Of a stretch of 64,000 nt of DNA, positions 1 through 11,539 are shown piece after piece (position 1 is the stretch's first letter; the number at the start of each line of letters is the position of its first letter). The translations under genes and the position numbers were made by a program. Below the pieces are notes generated by a model. The model searched no databases and was not told where the DNA came from. It saw nothing but the letters and a program-made list of their open reading frames with translations. Source of the stretch: Amphiura filiformis (Eukaryota > Echinodermata > Ophiuroidea > Amphilepidida > Amphiuridae); contig NC_092640.1 of assembly GCF_039555335.1 (NCBI RefSeq), forward strand, positions 27,623,446 to 27,687,445, in the 5' to 3' direction.

Positions 1-1200
1 TATCCAATGATTAGATATAGACACTATTTGATCAAGTAAAGTGAATCTTCTTCCACTGTAGATGAAGAGAGGACGTCATATGATGTCGACTTCCAGTGTC
101 TCGATGACAGTTCCTTTTGACTTATTCTCGCGATAAATCTGAACACCTGCCCAGATTTTAAAAGAATTACTCTTCTTCTATATAGTTCATCATTATAATG
201 TGATTGAAATATTACACCACTGCTTTCTCCTCAATCGTAGTCATATTTCCTGCATCTCAAAATCGTTTTTGAGAAATGAGAGAGTCCGTGTCCCTACATA
301 CTATTTTAATGCCTATCCAGAGTAGGAAATCGAAATTTTGGCATCCGAACCGCTATGTAATACGAGTAAGGTGTCATGCATTGTAGTGATTACACGATCT
401 GTTCTCTAATGAGTCGTAGAGAAGGACCAAAATCTCTAAAGCAAATGCATAAAGGAAAACCTCCCATAAAAGCATGACAGGCTTTAATAATTGATATTAC
501 ACTTGAGAGGAGATGATAGGTGCATCAATATGAAATATGCCTACTCACCTACTCACGCTAGTACAATGGTATTTTATCACCTCACACTTAATGCAAGTGA
601 ATATATCATTATTCCCTCGCTCCTCAAGTAAAAATTCATTTCTTTAATGGTCTAACTGAGAACAATTCATTTTCCAACTAATGGGACTTGTCTATTCAAA
701 TCCATTATCTTCACAATACTTACCCAAGTGATTTCTTATATTAATTTTTTCTTAAAGATATCTTTTGTGTCTATTTTTATAATATAGAAAAAAATGTCTG
801 CTTGTGAGAATGTAAGGGTTAGTCGGTACCTTCATCTTTCATAGGAGAGAGGCAAATACATCTCTGCCGGATGGTGACGGGTTATGACAGATCATTAGCG
901 TATATCGTAATGGATCACCATATACCCTGTCACGTCAAAAGGGTACAACTGCATGCTGATTTATATTTCATTTTAATATAGAATGTCTGTGCTCAGCTTC
1001 CATTGCTGCTACTGCATAATTCCGTTGTATTATTCTATTTTGTACCAGGGCGTGTGACTGAGAAATTTGCGCCTTTCGTCGGCGTAGAAGAGCAAGCAAG
1101 TACGTGTATATGCTTTGTTTAAAGCCCCCAGGAAGCCGCAGACAAATTGCAAAATATGACAACTAAAGACTGCACATTGTGCACAAAGAGTAACGCAGCT
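1..1200. other. AT-rich intergenic DNA, no gene seen
   Basis: I see no convincing coding region, RNA gene or well-delimited repeat here. The open frames are short and lack recognisable motifs. The stretch lies downstream of the last exon of gene copy A. Confidence 0.5.
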
Positions 1201-1632
1201 GTTATAAATACGGATATAGCTCCAGAACTAATAATTATGTTCACAATATTTCAACATAGAAAGACGGATATTTATTTACGCGCATTTTGATACCCAATTT
1301 GTCCAATTTCGTTCAATATTAACAACACAGCAGTGTTTTTAAAGAGAAATACCCAAATTTAAAAAGTTGCAGCTTTTTGTATTGATTTGAAGTCAGCGCG
1401 AAGATAATGGAGGGTTTTACGTGCCACAATGCTTGCGTAATAACCATTGATCGTTGTAAACGGCAACTTTTAAATTCGGGTGTTTTTCCTTAAAAGTACT
1501 ACCGTGTTGTTAATACAGAAGGACATTTGACAAATAGGGTATCAAAATGTGCGTAAATAAACCATCCTTCTTTCTATGTAGAAATATTGTGGAAACAATT
1601 ATTAGTTGTGAAGCTATAGGCGTATTTATAAC
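1201..1632. mobile_element. Foldback/TIR element with ~170-bp inverted arms
   Basis: The left arm begins gttataaatacg and the right arm ends with its complement, ...cgtatttataac. The arms match with scattered mismatches over roughly 170 bp each, around a short middle. There is no open frame, so the element is non-autonomous. It lies just 3' of gene copy A. The sequence that follows it (atggtttgcatcatcgc) also follows the corresponding point downstream of copy B near 19388, where this element is absent. Target duplication not resolved. Confidence 0.65.
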
Positions 1633-1832
1633 ATGGTTTGCATCATCGCATGATATAAATAAAATTTACAATGGAAGTTAATCCGACCAAGGCGAAAATT
1701 TTAAGAAGTCACCTAAGTGTTACATTACATTGCCTAAAATATTAATCATAATTTTGAATACGATTAAGATTACGACAGCCCAGGTCCATCCCATCTGGAG
1801 AATAAGGCAGAAAAAGCACTTGTTGTTTTTCA

Positions 1833-1896
1833 TTAGAAGTATATGCTGATAAAACGGAGCAGCCTGCCATGCACGCGTTTGTAAACAAACATATAC
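1833..1896 (-). CDS. Copy A exon 4: C-terminal strand of NTF2-like domain
   Basis: The exon follows a minus-strand acceptor (ttttacag|G) at 1897-1898. Its first base completes the phase-2 arginine codon left by exon 3. It encodes about 20 residues beginning YMFVYKRVHG and ending FISIYF before a TAA stop. The Y-x-x-x-Y-K-R-V-x-G pattern matches the penultimate strand of SnoaL/DUF4440 proteins, where a V/I-W-K-K-V-D-G pattern is usual. The exon itself is open, but upstream exons of this copy are damaged, so it probably belongs to a pseudogene. Confidence 0.7.
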
Positions 1897-2144
1897 CTGT
1901 AAAATACAAGTAGACAAAAAGATAATTTGGTTTCTGCAAACTGTGGTACTATTCATATGTATATTTGAGTGAATATTTTATTCACAGATTTCATTTTAAT
2001 AACCTCGTTGTAAACAACGTAATATTTCCCAAATTCTATGTTGGACATACTGCAGTTACTGTTCATTTTCCTATACATAATACACAGTACTCTCACCATT
2101 GACGCGTGACCTCGTGTTTGACGCGTGTTTGATATAAAATTGGA

Positions 2145-2233
2145 TGGTTTGAACCCAATACACACATTTATTGGTCGAGCTATGAGTTTTAAAATATTGG
2201 ACGAGACGAAGTCGAGTCCAATATTTTTAAACT
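2145..2233. repeat. Half of a foldback repeat also found at 24.1 kb
   Basis: This stretch (ataaaattggatggtttg... to the tttaaactc end) matches one arm and the centre of the palindromic repeat at 24094-24247. It includes a short inner palindrome around ttggacgagacgaagtcgagtccaa. It abuts the 249-bp TIR element at 2234. Confidence 0.55.
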
Positions 2234-2482
2234 CATTATTATGTTTTCAGAATCTTGTTTTGGTCAAAAACATGATTTTTGGTCAAAAATGTGATTTTTT
2301 ATCCAAAATGTGATTTTTGGTCCAAAATGTGATTTTTGGTCCAAATAATTGTAGAAAACAATTTTGGGGGAAAAAGTGAGCCTATCCAACACAGTCCAAG
2401 TTTTGAGTCCAAGTGTTGATTATATTGGACTCTTCAACTCTGCACAAAGTATAGGAAGGACGATTCTGAGAACATAATAATG
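2234..2482. mobile_element. 249-bp MITE with cattattatgttttcagaatc TIRs
   Basis: The left end cattattatgttttcagaat is mirrored by gattctgagaacataataatg on the right with one mismatch. The interior holds reiterated 'tggtccaaaatgtgattttt' units. The same TIR bounds a larger 1.2-kb element at 22872-24093. There is no coding capacity. Confidence 0.6.
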
Positions 2483-2703
2483 TACAAACTTAGATATGTT
2501 TACTTTCTACTCTTTACTTTCTGCCATCTTCTACAATTCTAAGCCATGCGGCTCTTTCGTTCAAAGTACCAATTCCTTACCAGTATTTGTGCGAAAATGT
2601 GACAATTTTTCTTTATTCATTGCGTTGTCTTTTTAAAGACATTTCTTGTTAAGAATGAAAAAGGGTTGGTGCATTTTAGTATTTGTACACCCTTCAAGCT
2701 TAC

Positions 2704-2831
2704 CGAACTGAATCAATGAGGGCATCGTCATGGTAGACCTTTCCGATACCATCTTCCCACACCTTTCCGTTATTCTCACCGAATGCACTAGTAATGTATG
2801 TTACCCGATTAATATTGGGATTGCTTCCGTA
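2704..2831 (-). pseudogene. Copy A exon 3, downstream part (split by transposon)
   Basis: This is the 3' two-thirds of exon 3. It encodes NPNINRVTY, then SAFGENNGKVWEDGIGKV, and ends at phase 2 before a good donor (CG|GTAAGC). The matching 5' piece lies 6 kb away at 8866-8900. The exon is interrupted between the codons for Gly-Ser and Asn-Pro by a foldback element, whose 9-bp target duplication gcttccgta is 2823-2831 here. Apart from the insertion the frame is open, so the insertion may be young relative to the gene duplication. Confidence 0.8.
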
Positions 2832-2849
2832 GTGTGTTGCTTATCTTCG

Positions 2850-3310
2850 AGTTTCGAGTCTCGAGTCAAATTTTCGAGTCTCGAGTTTCGAGTCTCGAGT
2901 TTCGAGTTTTATACTTCGAGTTTCGAGTCTTATTTTTCGAGTTTCGAGTCTCATATTTCGAGTTTCGAGTTAAATTTTTCGAGTTTCGAGTCTTATATTT
3001 CGAGTTTCGAGTCTCATATTTCGAGTTTCGAGTTAAATTTTTTCGAGTTTCGAGTCTTATATTTCGAGTTTCGAGTCTTGTATTTCGAGTTTCGAGTCTT
3101 GTATTTCGAGTTTCGAGTCTTATATTTCGAGTTTCGAGTCTCATATTTCGAGTTTTGAGCCTCATATTTCGAGTTTCGAGTCTTATATTTCGAGTTTCGA
3201 GTATCGACAGTCAAATTTCGAGTTTCAAGTTTATAATATCGAGTTTCGAGTCTCAAATTTCGAATATCGAGTGTCAAATTTTCAGGTTTTGACTTTATAA
3301 TATCGAGTTT
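2850..3310. repeat. Left TCGAG-TTTCGAG simple-repeat arm of the foldback element
   Basis: This is a degenerate array of 15-21-bp steps built on cgagtttcgagtctta. It is the inverted counterpart of 8450-8850. It gives open frames in several phases on both strands, reading FEFRVS-type repeats, purely because the repeat lacks stops. The left arm carries more copies than the right. Confidence 0.85.
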
Positions 3311-3539
3311 CCAGTAATACAAAAAGTATTTAAACAAACAAAACAAGCAATCACAAAACATTCACAGACATACATATTAACACACATATTCACAAAAACG
3401 TGCATTTTCACGATAATGAAATTCACAACGGACCCTTTCTAATGGACAAATGACATTCAAAACCCACTCATATTATTTCTTGGTCAAAATACTATAAAAT
3501 GGGTCAGAAATAACTAATGAAATTCTGCCTTCTAGAGAG

Positions 3540-4190
3540 TTATAATCGAGACTCGAAATTTAGACCCGAATTTCGAGTCTCGTCATTTTAAAAAAACTGA
3601 CCTTTTCTAATGGACAAATCACATTTTAAAGCCACTTATAATATTTCTTGGTAAAATTATTATAAAGTAGGCGAAAATAACTAATTAAATTTGGCCTCCT
3701 AGAGAGTTATAATCGAGACTCGAAATTTAGACCCGATTTCGAGTCTCGTCATTTCTAAAAACTGACCTTTTCAATGGACAACTCACATTTAAAAGCCACT
3801 CATATATATTTCTTTGTAAAATTACTATAAAGTAGGCGAAAATAACTAATTAAATTTGGCCTCCTAGAGAGTTACAATCGAGACTCGAAATTTAGACCCA
3901 ATTTCGAGTCTCGTCATTTTAAAGAAAACTGACCTTTTCTAATGGACAAATGACATTTAAATAAGCACTCATAATATTTCTTGGTAAAATTTATTATAAA
4001 GTAGGCGAAAATAACTAATTAAATTCGGCCTCCTAGAGAGTTATAATCGAGACTCGAAATTTAGACCCGATTTCGAGTCTCGTCATTTTGAAGAAAACTG
4101 ACCTTTTCTAATGGACAAATATTTAAAAGCCACTCATATTTTTCTTGGTAAAAATACTATAAAGTAGGCGAGAAATAACTAATTAGTCGG
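3540..4190. repeat. Four ~169-bp tandem units, left orientation
   Basis: Units start near 3545, 3711, 3878 and 4045. Each holds an internal hairpin, cgagactcgaaat/atttcgagtctcg, followed by an aaaactgaccttttctaatgg block. They are the reverse complement of the larger array to the right. Confidence 0.85.
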
Positions 4191-4375
4191 CCACGCAAGT
4201 TAGGGTGACATTTGGTCCTCACTCCTCTTAAACTTCACATCATTTCTTGGGTTGTATAAACTCGGACCTCAGACAACAACGCAAACTATAAGAACACATA
4301 TCAAGATAATAATACAACAAGTTTATTCTTTAAGATGAATCGACACTACTAAAGAATCATGACCTGAAAAAAAGA
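4191..4375. other. Unique centre of the foldback element, orientation switch
   Basis: About 185 bp with no resemblance to the tandem units. It contains gtcggccacgcaagttaggg and a stretch reading acaacaagtttattctttaag. It separates left-oriented units from right-oriented units and carries no open frame of note. Confidence 0.6.
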
Positions 4376-7300
4376 AATATATATGAGTGGCTTTTAAATG
4401 TGAGTTGTCTATTGGAAAAGGTCAGTTTTCTTTAAAATGACGAGACTCGAAATCGGGTCTAAATTTCGAGTCTCGATTATAACTCTTTTTAGGAGGCCAA
4501 ATTTACATTAAAACCCTACTTTATAATAATTTTTGGTCAGAAATATTATGAAATGGCTTTTTTAAATGATCATTTGTCCATTAGAAAAGGTCAGTTTTAA
4601 AATGACGAGACTCGAAATTGGGTCTAAATTTCGAGTCTCGATTGTAACTCCTTTTCTAGGAGGCCAAATCCCATTAATTAGTTATTTCTCACTACTTTAT
4701 AGTAATTTTACAAAGAAATATATAAAGTGAGTGGCTTTAAATGTGAGTTGTCCATTGAAAAGGTCAGTTTTCTTTAAATGACGAGACTCGAAATCGGGTC
4801 TAAATTTCGAGTCTCGATTATAACTCTCTAGGAGGCCAAATTTAATTAGTTATTTTTTGCCTACTTTATAATAATTTTTACCAAGAAATATTATGAGTGG
4901 CTTTTAAATGTGATTTGTCCATTAGAAAAGGTCAGTTTTCTTTAAAATGACGAGACTCGAAATCGGGTCTAAATTTCGAGTCTCGATTATAACTCTCTAG
5001 GAGGCCAAATTTAATTAGTTATTTCTCGCCTACTTTATAATAATTTTTACCAAGAAATATTATGAGTGGCTTTTAAATGTCATTTGTCCATTAGAAAAGG
5101 TCAGTTTTCTTTAAAATGACGAGACTCGAAATTGGGTCTAAATTTCGAGTCTCGATTATAACTCTCTAGGAGGCCGAATTTAATTAGTTATTTCTCGCCT
5201 ACTTTATAATATTTTTTACCAAGAAATATTATGAGTGGCTTTTAAATGTCATTTGTCCATTAGAAAAGGTCAGTTTTCTTTAAAATGACGAGACTCGAAA
5301 TCGGGTCTAAATTTCGAGTCTCGATTATAACTCTCTAGGAGGCCGAATTTAATTAGTTATTTCTCGCCTACTTTATAATAATTTTTACCAAGAAATATTA
5401 TGAGTGGCTTTTAAATGTGATTTGTCCATTAGAAAAGGTCAGTTTTCTTTAAAATGACGAGACTCGAAATTGGGTCTAAATTTCGAGTCTCGATTATAAC
5501 TCATTAGGAGGCCAAATTTAATCAGTTATTTCTCGCTTACTTTATAATAATTTTTACCAAGAAATATTATGATTTTTATTTTTGAGTGGCTTTTAAATGT
5601 CATTTGTCCATTAGAAAAGGTCAGTTTTTAAAATGACGAGACTCGAAATTGGGTCTAAATTTCGAGTCTCGATTATAACTCTCTAGGAGGCCAAATTTAA
5701 TTAGTTATTTTTTGCCTACTTTATAATAATTTTTACCAAGAAATATTATGAGTGGCTTTTAAATGTGATTTGTCCATTAGAAAAGGTCAGTTTTCTTTAA
5801 AATGACGAGACTCGAAATCGGGTCTAAATTTCGAGTCTCGATTATAACTCTCTAGGAGGCCAAATTTAATTAGTTATTTCTCGCCTACTTTATAATAATT
5901 TTTACCAAGAAATATTATGAGTGGCTTTTAAATGTGATTTGTCCATTAGAAAAGGTCAGTTTTCTTTAAAATGACGAGACTCGAAATCGGGTCTAAATTT
6001 CGAGTCTCGATTATAACTCTCTAGGAGGCCAAATTTAATTAGTTATTTCTCGCCTACTTTATAATAATTTTTACCAAGAAATATTATGAGTGGCTTTTAA
6101 ATGTCATTTGTCCATTAGAAAAGGTCAGTTTTCTTTAAAATGACGAGACTCGAAATCGGGTCTAAATTTCGAGTCTCGATTATAACTCTCTAGGAGGCCA
6201 AATTTAATTAGTTATTTTTTGCCTACTTTATAATAATTTTACCAAGAAATATTATGAGTGGCTTTTAAATGTGATTTGTCCATTAGAAAAGGTCAGTTTT
6301 CTTTAAAATGACGAGACTCGAAATCGGGTCTAAATTTCGAGTCTCGATTATAACTCTTTAGGAGGCCAAATTTAATTAGTTATTTCTCGCCTACTTTATA
6401 ATAATTTTTACCAAGAAATATTATGAGTGGCTTTTAAATGTCATTTGTCCATTAGAAAAGGTCAGTTTTCTTTAAAATGACGAGACTCGAAATTGGGTCT
6501 AAATTTCGAGTCTCGATTATAACTCTCTAGGAGGCCGAATTTAATTAGTTATTTCTCGCCTACTTTATAATAATTTTTACCAAGAAATATTATGAGTGGC
6601 TTTTAAATGTCATTTGTCCATTAGAAAAGGTCAGTTTTCTTTAAAATGACGAGACTCGAAATCGGGTCTAAATTTCGAGTCTCGATTATAACTCTCTAGG
6701 AGGCCAAATTTAATTAGTTATTTCTCGCCTACTTTATAATAATTTTTACCAAGAAATATTATGAGTGGCTTTTAAATGTGATTTGTCCATTAGAAGAAGG
6801 TCAGTTTTCTAAAATGACGAGACTCGAAATTGGGTCTAAATTTCGAGTCTCGATTATAACTCATTAGGAGGCCAAATTTAATCAGTTATTTCTCGCCTAC
6901 TTTATAATAATTTTTACCAAGAAATATTATGATTTTTATTTTTGAGTGGCTTTTAAATGTCATTTGTCCATTAGAAAAGGTCAGTTTTCTTTAAAATGAC
7001 GAGACTCGAAATTGGGTCTAAATTTCGAGTCTCGATTATAACTCTCTAGGAGGCCAAATTTAATTAGTTATTTTTTGCCTACTTTATAATAATTTTTACC
7101 AAGAAATATTATGAGTGGCTTTTAAATGTGATTTGTCCATTAGAAAAGGTCAGTTTTCTTTAAAATGACGAGACTCGAAATCGGGTCTAAATTTCGAGTC
7201 TCGATTATAACTCTCTAGGAGGCCAAATTTAAGTAGTTATTTCTCGCCTACTTTATAATAATTTTTACCAAGAAATATTATGAGTGGCTTTTAAATGTCA

Positions 7301-8250
7301 TTTGTCCATTAGAAAAGGTCAGTTTTCTTTAAAATGACGAGACTCGAAATTGTGTCTAAATTTCGAGTCTCGATTATAACTCTCTAGGAGGCCAAATTTA
7401 ATTAGTTATTTTTTGCCTACTTTATAATAATTTTACCAAGAAATATTATGAGTGGTTTTAAAATGTGATTTGTCCATTAGAAAAGGTCAGTTTTCTTTAA
7501 AATGACGAGACTCGAAATTGGGTCTAAATTTCGAGTCTCGATTATAACTCTCTAGGAGGCAGAATTTAATGAGCTATTTCTCACCCATTTTAAAGTATTT
7601 TGACCAAGAAATAATATGAGTGGGTTTTGAATGTCATTTGACCTTTAAAAAGGTCAGTTTTCTTCAAAAGACGAGACTCGAAATTGGGTCTAAATTTCGA
7701 GTCTTGATTATAACTCTCTAGGATGCAAAATTTAATTAGTTATTTCTCGCCTACTTTATAATAATTTTTACCAAGAAATATTATGAGTGGCTTTTAAATG
7801 TGATTTGTCCATTAGAAAAGGTCAGTTTTCTTTAAAATGACGAGACTCGAAATCGGGTCTAAATTTCGAGTCTCGATTATAACTCTCTAGGAGGCCAAAT
7901 TTAATTAGTTATTTCTCGCCTACTTTATAATAATTTTTACCAAGAAATATTATGAGTGGCTTTTAAATGTGATTTGTCCATTAGAAAAGGTCAGTTTTCT
8001 TTAAAATGACGAGACTCGAAATCGGGTCTAAATTTCGAGTCTCGATTATAACTCTCTAGGAGGCCAAATTTAATTAGTTATTTCTCGCCTACTTTATAAT
8101 AATTTTTACCAAGAAATATTATAAGTGGCTTTTAAATGTGATTTGTCCATTAGAAAAGGTCAGTTTTCTTTAAAATGACGAGACTCGAAATTAGGTCTAA
8201 ATTTCGAGTCTCGATTATAACTCTCTAGAAGGCAGAATTTCATTAGTTAT
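4376..8250. repeat. About 23 tandem ~169-bp units, right orientation
   Basis: gacgagactcgaaat recurs at about 4440, 4604, 4780, 4949, 5119, 5287 and so on to 8177, with steps mostly of 167-170 bp. Each unit carries a 13-14-bp hairpin around gggtcta. Units are highly similar, and some share variants (atgatttttatttttgagtgg near 5570 and 6930), which suggests block duplication of several units at once. Not CRISPR: the period is long, there are no unique spacers, and the context is eukaryotic. Confidence 0.9.
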
Positions 8251-8449
8251 TTCTGACCCATTTTATAGTATTTTGACCAAGAAATAATATGAGTGGGTTT
8301 TGAATGTCATTTGTCCATTAGAAAGGGTCCGTTGTGAATTTCATTATCGTGAAAATGCACGTTTTTGTGAATATGTGTGTTAATATGTATGTCTGTGAAT
8401 GTTTTGTGATTGCTTGTTTTGTTTGTTTAAATACTTTTTTGTATTACTG

Positions 8450-8850
8450 GAAACTCGATATTATAAAGTCAAAACCTGAAAATTTGACACTCGATATTCG
8501 AAATTTGAGACTCGAAACTCGATATTATAAACTTGAAACTCGAAATTTGACTGTCGATACTCGAAACTCGAAATATAAGACTCGAAACTCGAAATATGAG
8601 GCTCAAAACTCGAAATATGAGACTCGAAACTCGAAATATAAGACTCGAAACTCGAAATACAAGACTCGAAACTCGAAATACAAGACTCGAAACTCGAAAT
8701 ATAAGACTCGAAACTCGAAAAATTTAACTCGAAACTCGAAATATGAGACTCGAAACTCGAAAAATAAGACTCGAAACTCGAAGTATAAAACTCGAAACTC
8801 GAGACTCGAAACTCGAGACTCGAAAATTTGACTCGAGACTCGAAACTCGA
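8450..8850. repeat. Right ctcgaaactcgaaatat simple-repeat arm of the foldback element
   Basis: Inverted counterpart of 2850-3310, built on gactcgaaactcgaaatata. It is somewhat shorter than the left arm, consistent with loss of repeat steps. Open frames here are artefacts of the repeat. Confidence 0.85.
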
Positions 8851-8865
8851 AGATAAGCAACACAC

Positions 8866-8900
8866 GCTTCCGTAATAATAAGCGTTATCCTGTGCTGTAT
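8866..8900 (-). pseudogene. Copy A exon 3, upstream part (split by transposon)
   Basis: The exon begins after a minus-strand acceptor (tttttttcag|AT) at 8901-8903, in the phase expected after exon 2. It encodes DTAQDNAYYYGS and then runs into the foldback element at the 9-bp duplication. Copies B and D have the same segment joined directly to N-P-N-I-N-R. Confidence 0.8.
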
Positions 8901-9185
8901 CTGAAAAAAAAACACACACACACCCCATTACGCCATAAGCACACAGAAAGTTAGAATATTATGAAAGACACCGGGGAAAGACATCTACATGTGTTTTAAC
9001 AAGATACTATTATATAAATTATCGTCGTTTTTAAAGACTATACTTCCTTAACATAGGCCTACATATCAGCTATGCACAGTAATATCATAGGAATATATAA
9101 TGAGTAATATTACAGTTTGGCCTGCGCCTCACAATAGAGAGCTTGCGAAATGACGTTACTTTAACTTTAACTTTAACGTCTAGAT

Positions 9186-9246
9186 GATTATAGAGGATTA
9201 TGTATTCAAAACCAAGGTGGTTTTGAATACATAATCCTCTATAATC
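9186..9246. repeat. Perfect 28-bp-arm palindrome
   Basis: The arms, gattatagaggattatgtat... and the complement ...atacataatcctctataatc, pair perfectly over 28 bp around a 5-bp loop, aaggt. No gene is adjacent. It may be a small hairpin element or a palindrome from a break-repair event. Confidence 0.75.
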
Positions 9247-9269
9247 CTCTGACATTACAAAATCCACCA

Positions 9270-11100
9270 GTCCTAACTAGACGTTCGCTTTTCGTATCTC
9301 TTTCCTTGTTGGAAAGGTATAACGTTGAGGAGATAGGAACATGTACCGAACATCCGGGACCTACTCTGCCATGTTTGGCTGAGTAACGGTACATGAACAC
9401 GGTCTTTTGTGCCTATGTAAATTAGTCATTGTGTAAAGCTGTGTTTATACCCATGGGTTACTCATCATCAGTTATGTGTGCAATTCTAGAGAACGTTGAC
9501 CGACAGAGGGTGTCAATATAGGCTTACGTGTCGCTTTTGAAAAACAGCGAATCATGCGCATGCTCAGCAGGCAAATACGACGGCGATTTAGTACACTGAT
9601 CATGCGTGCGATTCAGGTTTCTGCAAAAGCGATTGAGTATAAATGCATCTTTAGAAATGACCGGCGATTGTGTGTTCTCAAGTGGGTTTTATCATGTTAA
9701 TTAGTGACCTGACACAGCATTGAAATGCTTTCATTTTTTTATACATGGATCGTTCAAGCATTCCCAACAAATTCTTTCAATGTAAGTGCCTCTGGCCATA
9801 GATGAACTCCTGGATGGGGCAGCTTTAATTAGCATGAGGCCGCATTGATATGTAAATAGCGTATTCTTATTTAAATTTGTGCCCAGACGTATTGAGGGCG
9901 ACAGTCATGTTATCCAGACGGAGAATGGCTGCATATGCCGGGCATGTCAATTTGCTGAGTGAAGGCTGATAATCACCTTTCTGTATAGGTAATAAGCTAG
10001 TATATTTCGTGTACCAGTTGGTTATAACAAAAAATTAGTATCATATTAAATATATTAAATGTATAAACTTTGAAAGTTACATGAATTTGAAGAGCAGAGC
10101 TTCGAAATCTAGCTAAGTCAGGTGATGTGAAATTCTGCTGCGTGACCCCCTCTGCGTGGTAGAATTATATTCATAAAACATTGAATTTAACAGATATCAT
10201 GGGCAGCCAACCACGATTTATCAGCATTTAAAATATATGTTAATTAACAAAGATAAGTAATAAAGAGTACAAATGGCAATTAACTAGTAAACAAGCCTGA
10301 AATCTTAAAATGTTGCCACGTGTTTTCCCGAACATGTGACATGCAACATGTGACCACTATTCAGATTTACCGTAAATATTTGGAGTATGCTTGCACATCA
10401 TGCACATACACTGTGCATTTCTTTACCTCCGTATAAAATCAATAATTCATGCTGGGAGCCAAGTAACATTGTCTGCACAGTGCAGATTGGTATTTTATTT
10501 TACTTGAGAGCATAATAGAAATACATCAGACGAATCATGGCGCCATGATGGAAGGTCAGGTCGGGTATCAAAGGTTATTATAACTTAAATACTACTTGTA
10601 TTTCCCACCTTGCCTCTGTCACATATTTCCTTCATATTATTGACAGCAAGTCCTAATTTTGACTTTGCTATTGCAAAATGTCATTTCATATCAAATTAGT
10701 AGACTTTCTTTGAAAAAACATATCACTGGTGCCTGATGGGAATACCCGTCCGCCATTTCATTAAACTGGATCGTTTTCGCGTGATTTGTGCCCAGATGTA
10801 TTGGGGGCGCGCTATACTCTCATTGAACAGGCAAAGTTCGCAAAACTAACAACGTTGTTATTTGCCATACTCAATTAACATGATCCAAGGGGTCGAACAT
10901 GAATTATTCATAACGAGCTATAACGGATCGATAACTGGCCTCACTTTCTAGCTAGTAAGCCAGCTGAATTTTTCATAGATTTTGCGTTGCTAATAGAACA
11001 ACCGTGAATTTAGTGTCACCCCTTGCTCTGGCCCTAGTGGAAGTAAAAACGGATACTATGGCCAGAGTTCTAGGGCTAGTCCTAACCAAAATAGTCAATT
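9270..11100. other. Intron 2 of copy A, no gene seen
   Basis: This is intronic sequence between exons 2 and 3 of copy A. A short motif, tttgtgcccaga(c/t)gtatt, recurs at about 9878 and 10786. No coding region, RNA gene or delimited element is recognisable. Confidence 0.45.
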
Positions 11101-11143
11101 TAGTAGAACATTAAGTTGGGGAGTAAGTAATTTAAATATTTAC

Positions 11144-11311
11144 CTTCTCTACCAAATGCAGGTACTTGTCCATAATTCACATTTATGCAATCGTCAGTGT
11201 ATAACTCTTCAACAATGGCGGCATAATCCACACCGCTTTCGGTCAATTCTGATAGTCTCGCATTAAATGCATTGATCTCATCTCCAAGAGAGACACTGCC
11301 TTTGTTCGGTG
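11144..11311 (-). CDS. Copy A exon 2: N-terminal half of NTF2-like domain
   Basis: 168-bp exon flanked by acceptor gtttcag|CA and donor G|GTAAAT. It encodes 55 complete codons starting PNKGSVSLGDEI and including IVEELYTDDCINVNYG and PAFGRE. Phases are 1 at both ends, as in copies B-D. The helix-then-'LY-x-DD' pattern followed by a short G-containing loop is characteristic of the SnoaL/DUF4440 group of NTF2-like proteins, where it lines the pocket. This exon has no defect. The rest of copy A is damaged. Confidence 0.75.
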
Positions 11312-11417
11312 CTGAAACGAAAAGGCAAGAATTCATTGATTTACATTAATCAAGATGATGTCAGCTTGAATATCCGTAACGATGGGATTGTTATGATAAG
11401 GATAATGAACTGAGTTC

Positions 11418-11539
11418 AATGCATTAGTCAAGATAATCGCACGCGCCGTGGAGTTATTTCATTTAGCTCGAGAGCCGATAGGCTCGAAAGCTAAATGCAA
11501 TAACTCCATGGCAAGTGCAATTATCTTGACGAATGCATT
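11418..11539. repeat. ~120-bp imperfect hairpin in intron 1 of copy A
   Basis: aatgcattagtcaagataat pairs with attatcttgacgaatgcatt, and the pairing continues through ggagttat and catttagctcgag around a short loop near agccgatagg. Compact foldback repeat with no coding content. Confidence 0.7.

Larger units (their letters stand above)
2832..8865. mobile_element. 6,034-bp non-autonomous foldback (Mutator-like?) transposon
   Basis: Ends are gtgtgttgcttatc and its complement, flanked by a 9-bp direct duplication, gcttccgta (2823-2831 and 8866-8874). Each arm has three zones: an outer zone of 'tcgagtttcgagtct' reiterations (about 2850-3310 and 8450-8850), a short unique inverted stretch, and then ~169-bp tandem units. 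The left side has 4 units and the right side about 23 in the opposite orientation, switching near 4190-4380. No transposase frame is present. A 9-bp target duplication and long TIRs fit Mutator-like elements, but the superfamily call is inference. The element sits inside exon 3 of gene copy A. Confidence 0.85.

Noticed and set aside
2730..3361. Overlapping long open frames with FEFRVS / TRNSKYK repeats on both strands
   Set aside because: They come from a stop-free simple repeat in the transposon arm, appear in several phases at once, and have no start context or family match.
4376..8250. Regularly spaced palindromic units resembling a CRISPR array
   Set aside because: The period is about 169 bp with no unique spacers and near-identical units throughout. 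Flanks are transposon arms and the genome is eukaryotic.
8334..8928. Mirror-image open frames of up to 165 codons
   Set aside because: Inverted copy of the same simple-repeat arm; the same artefact.
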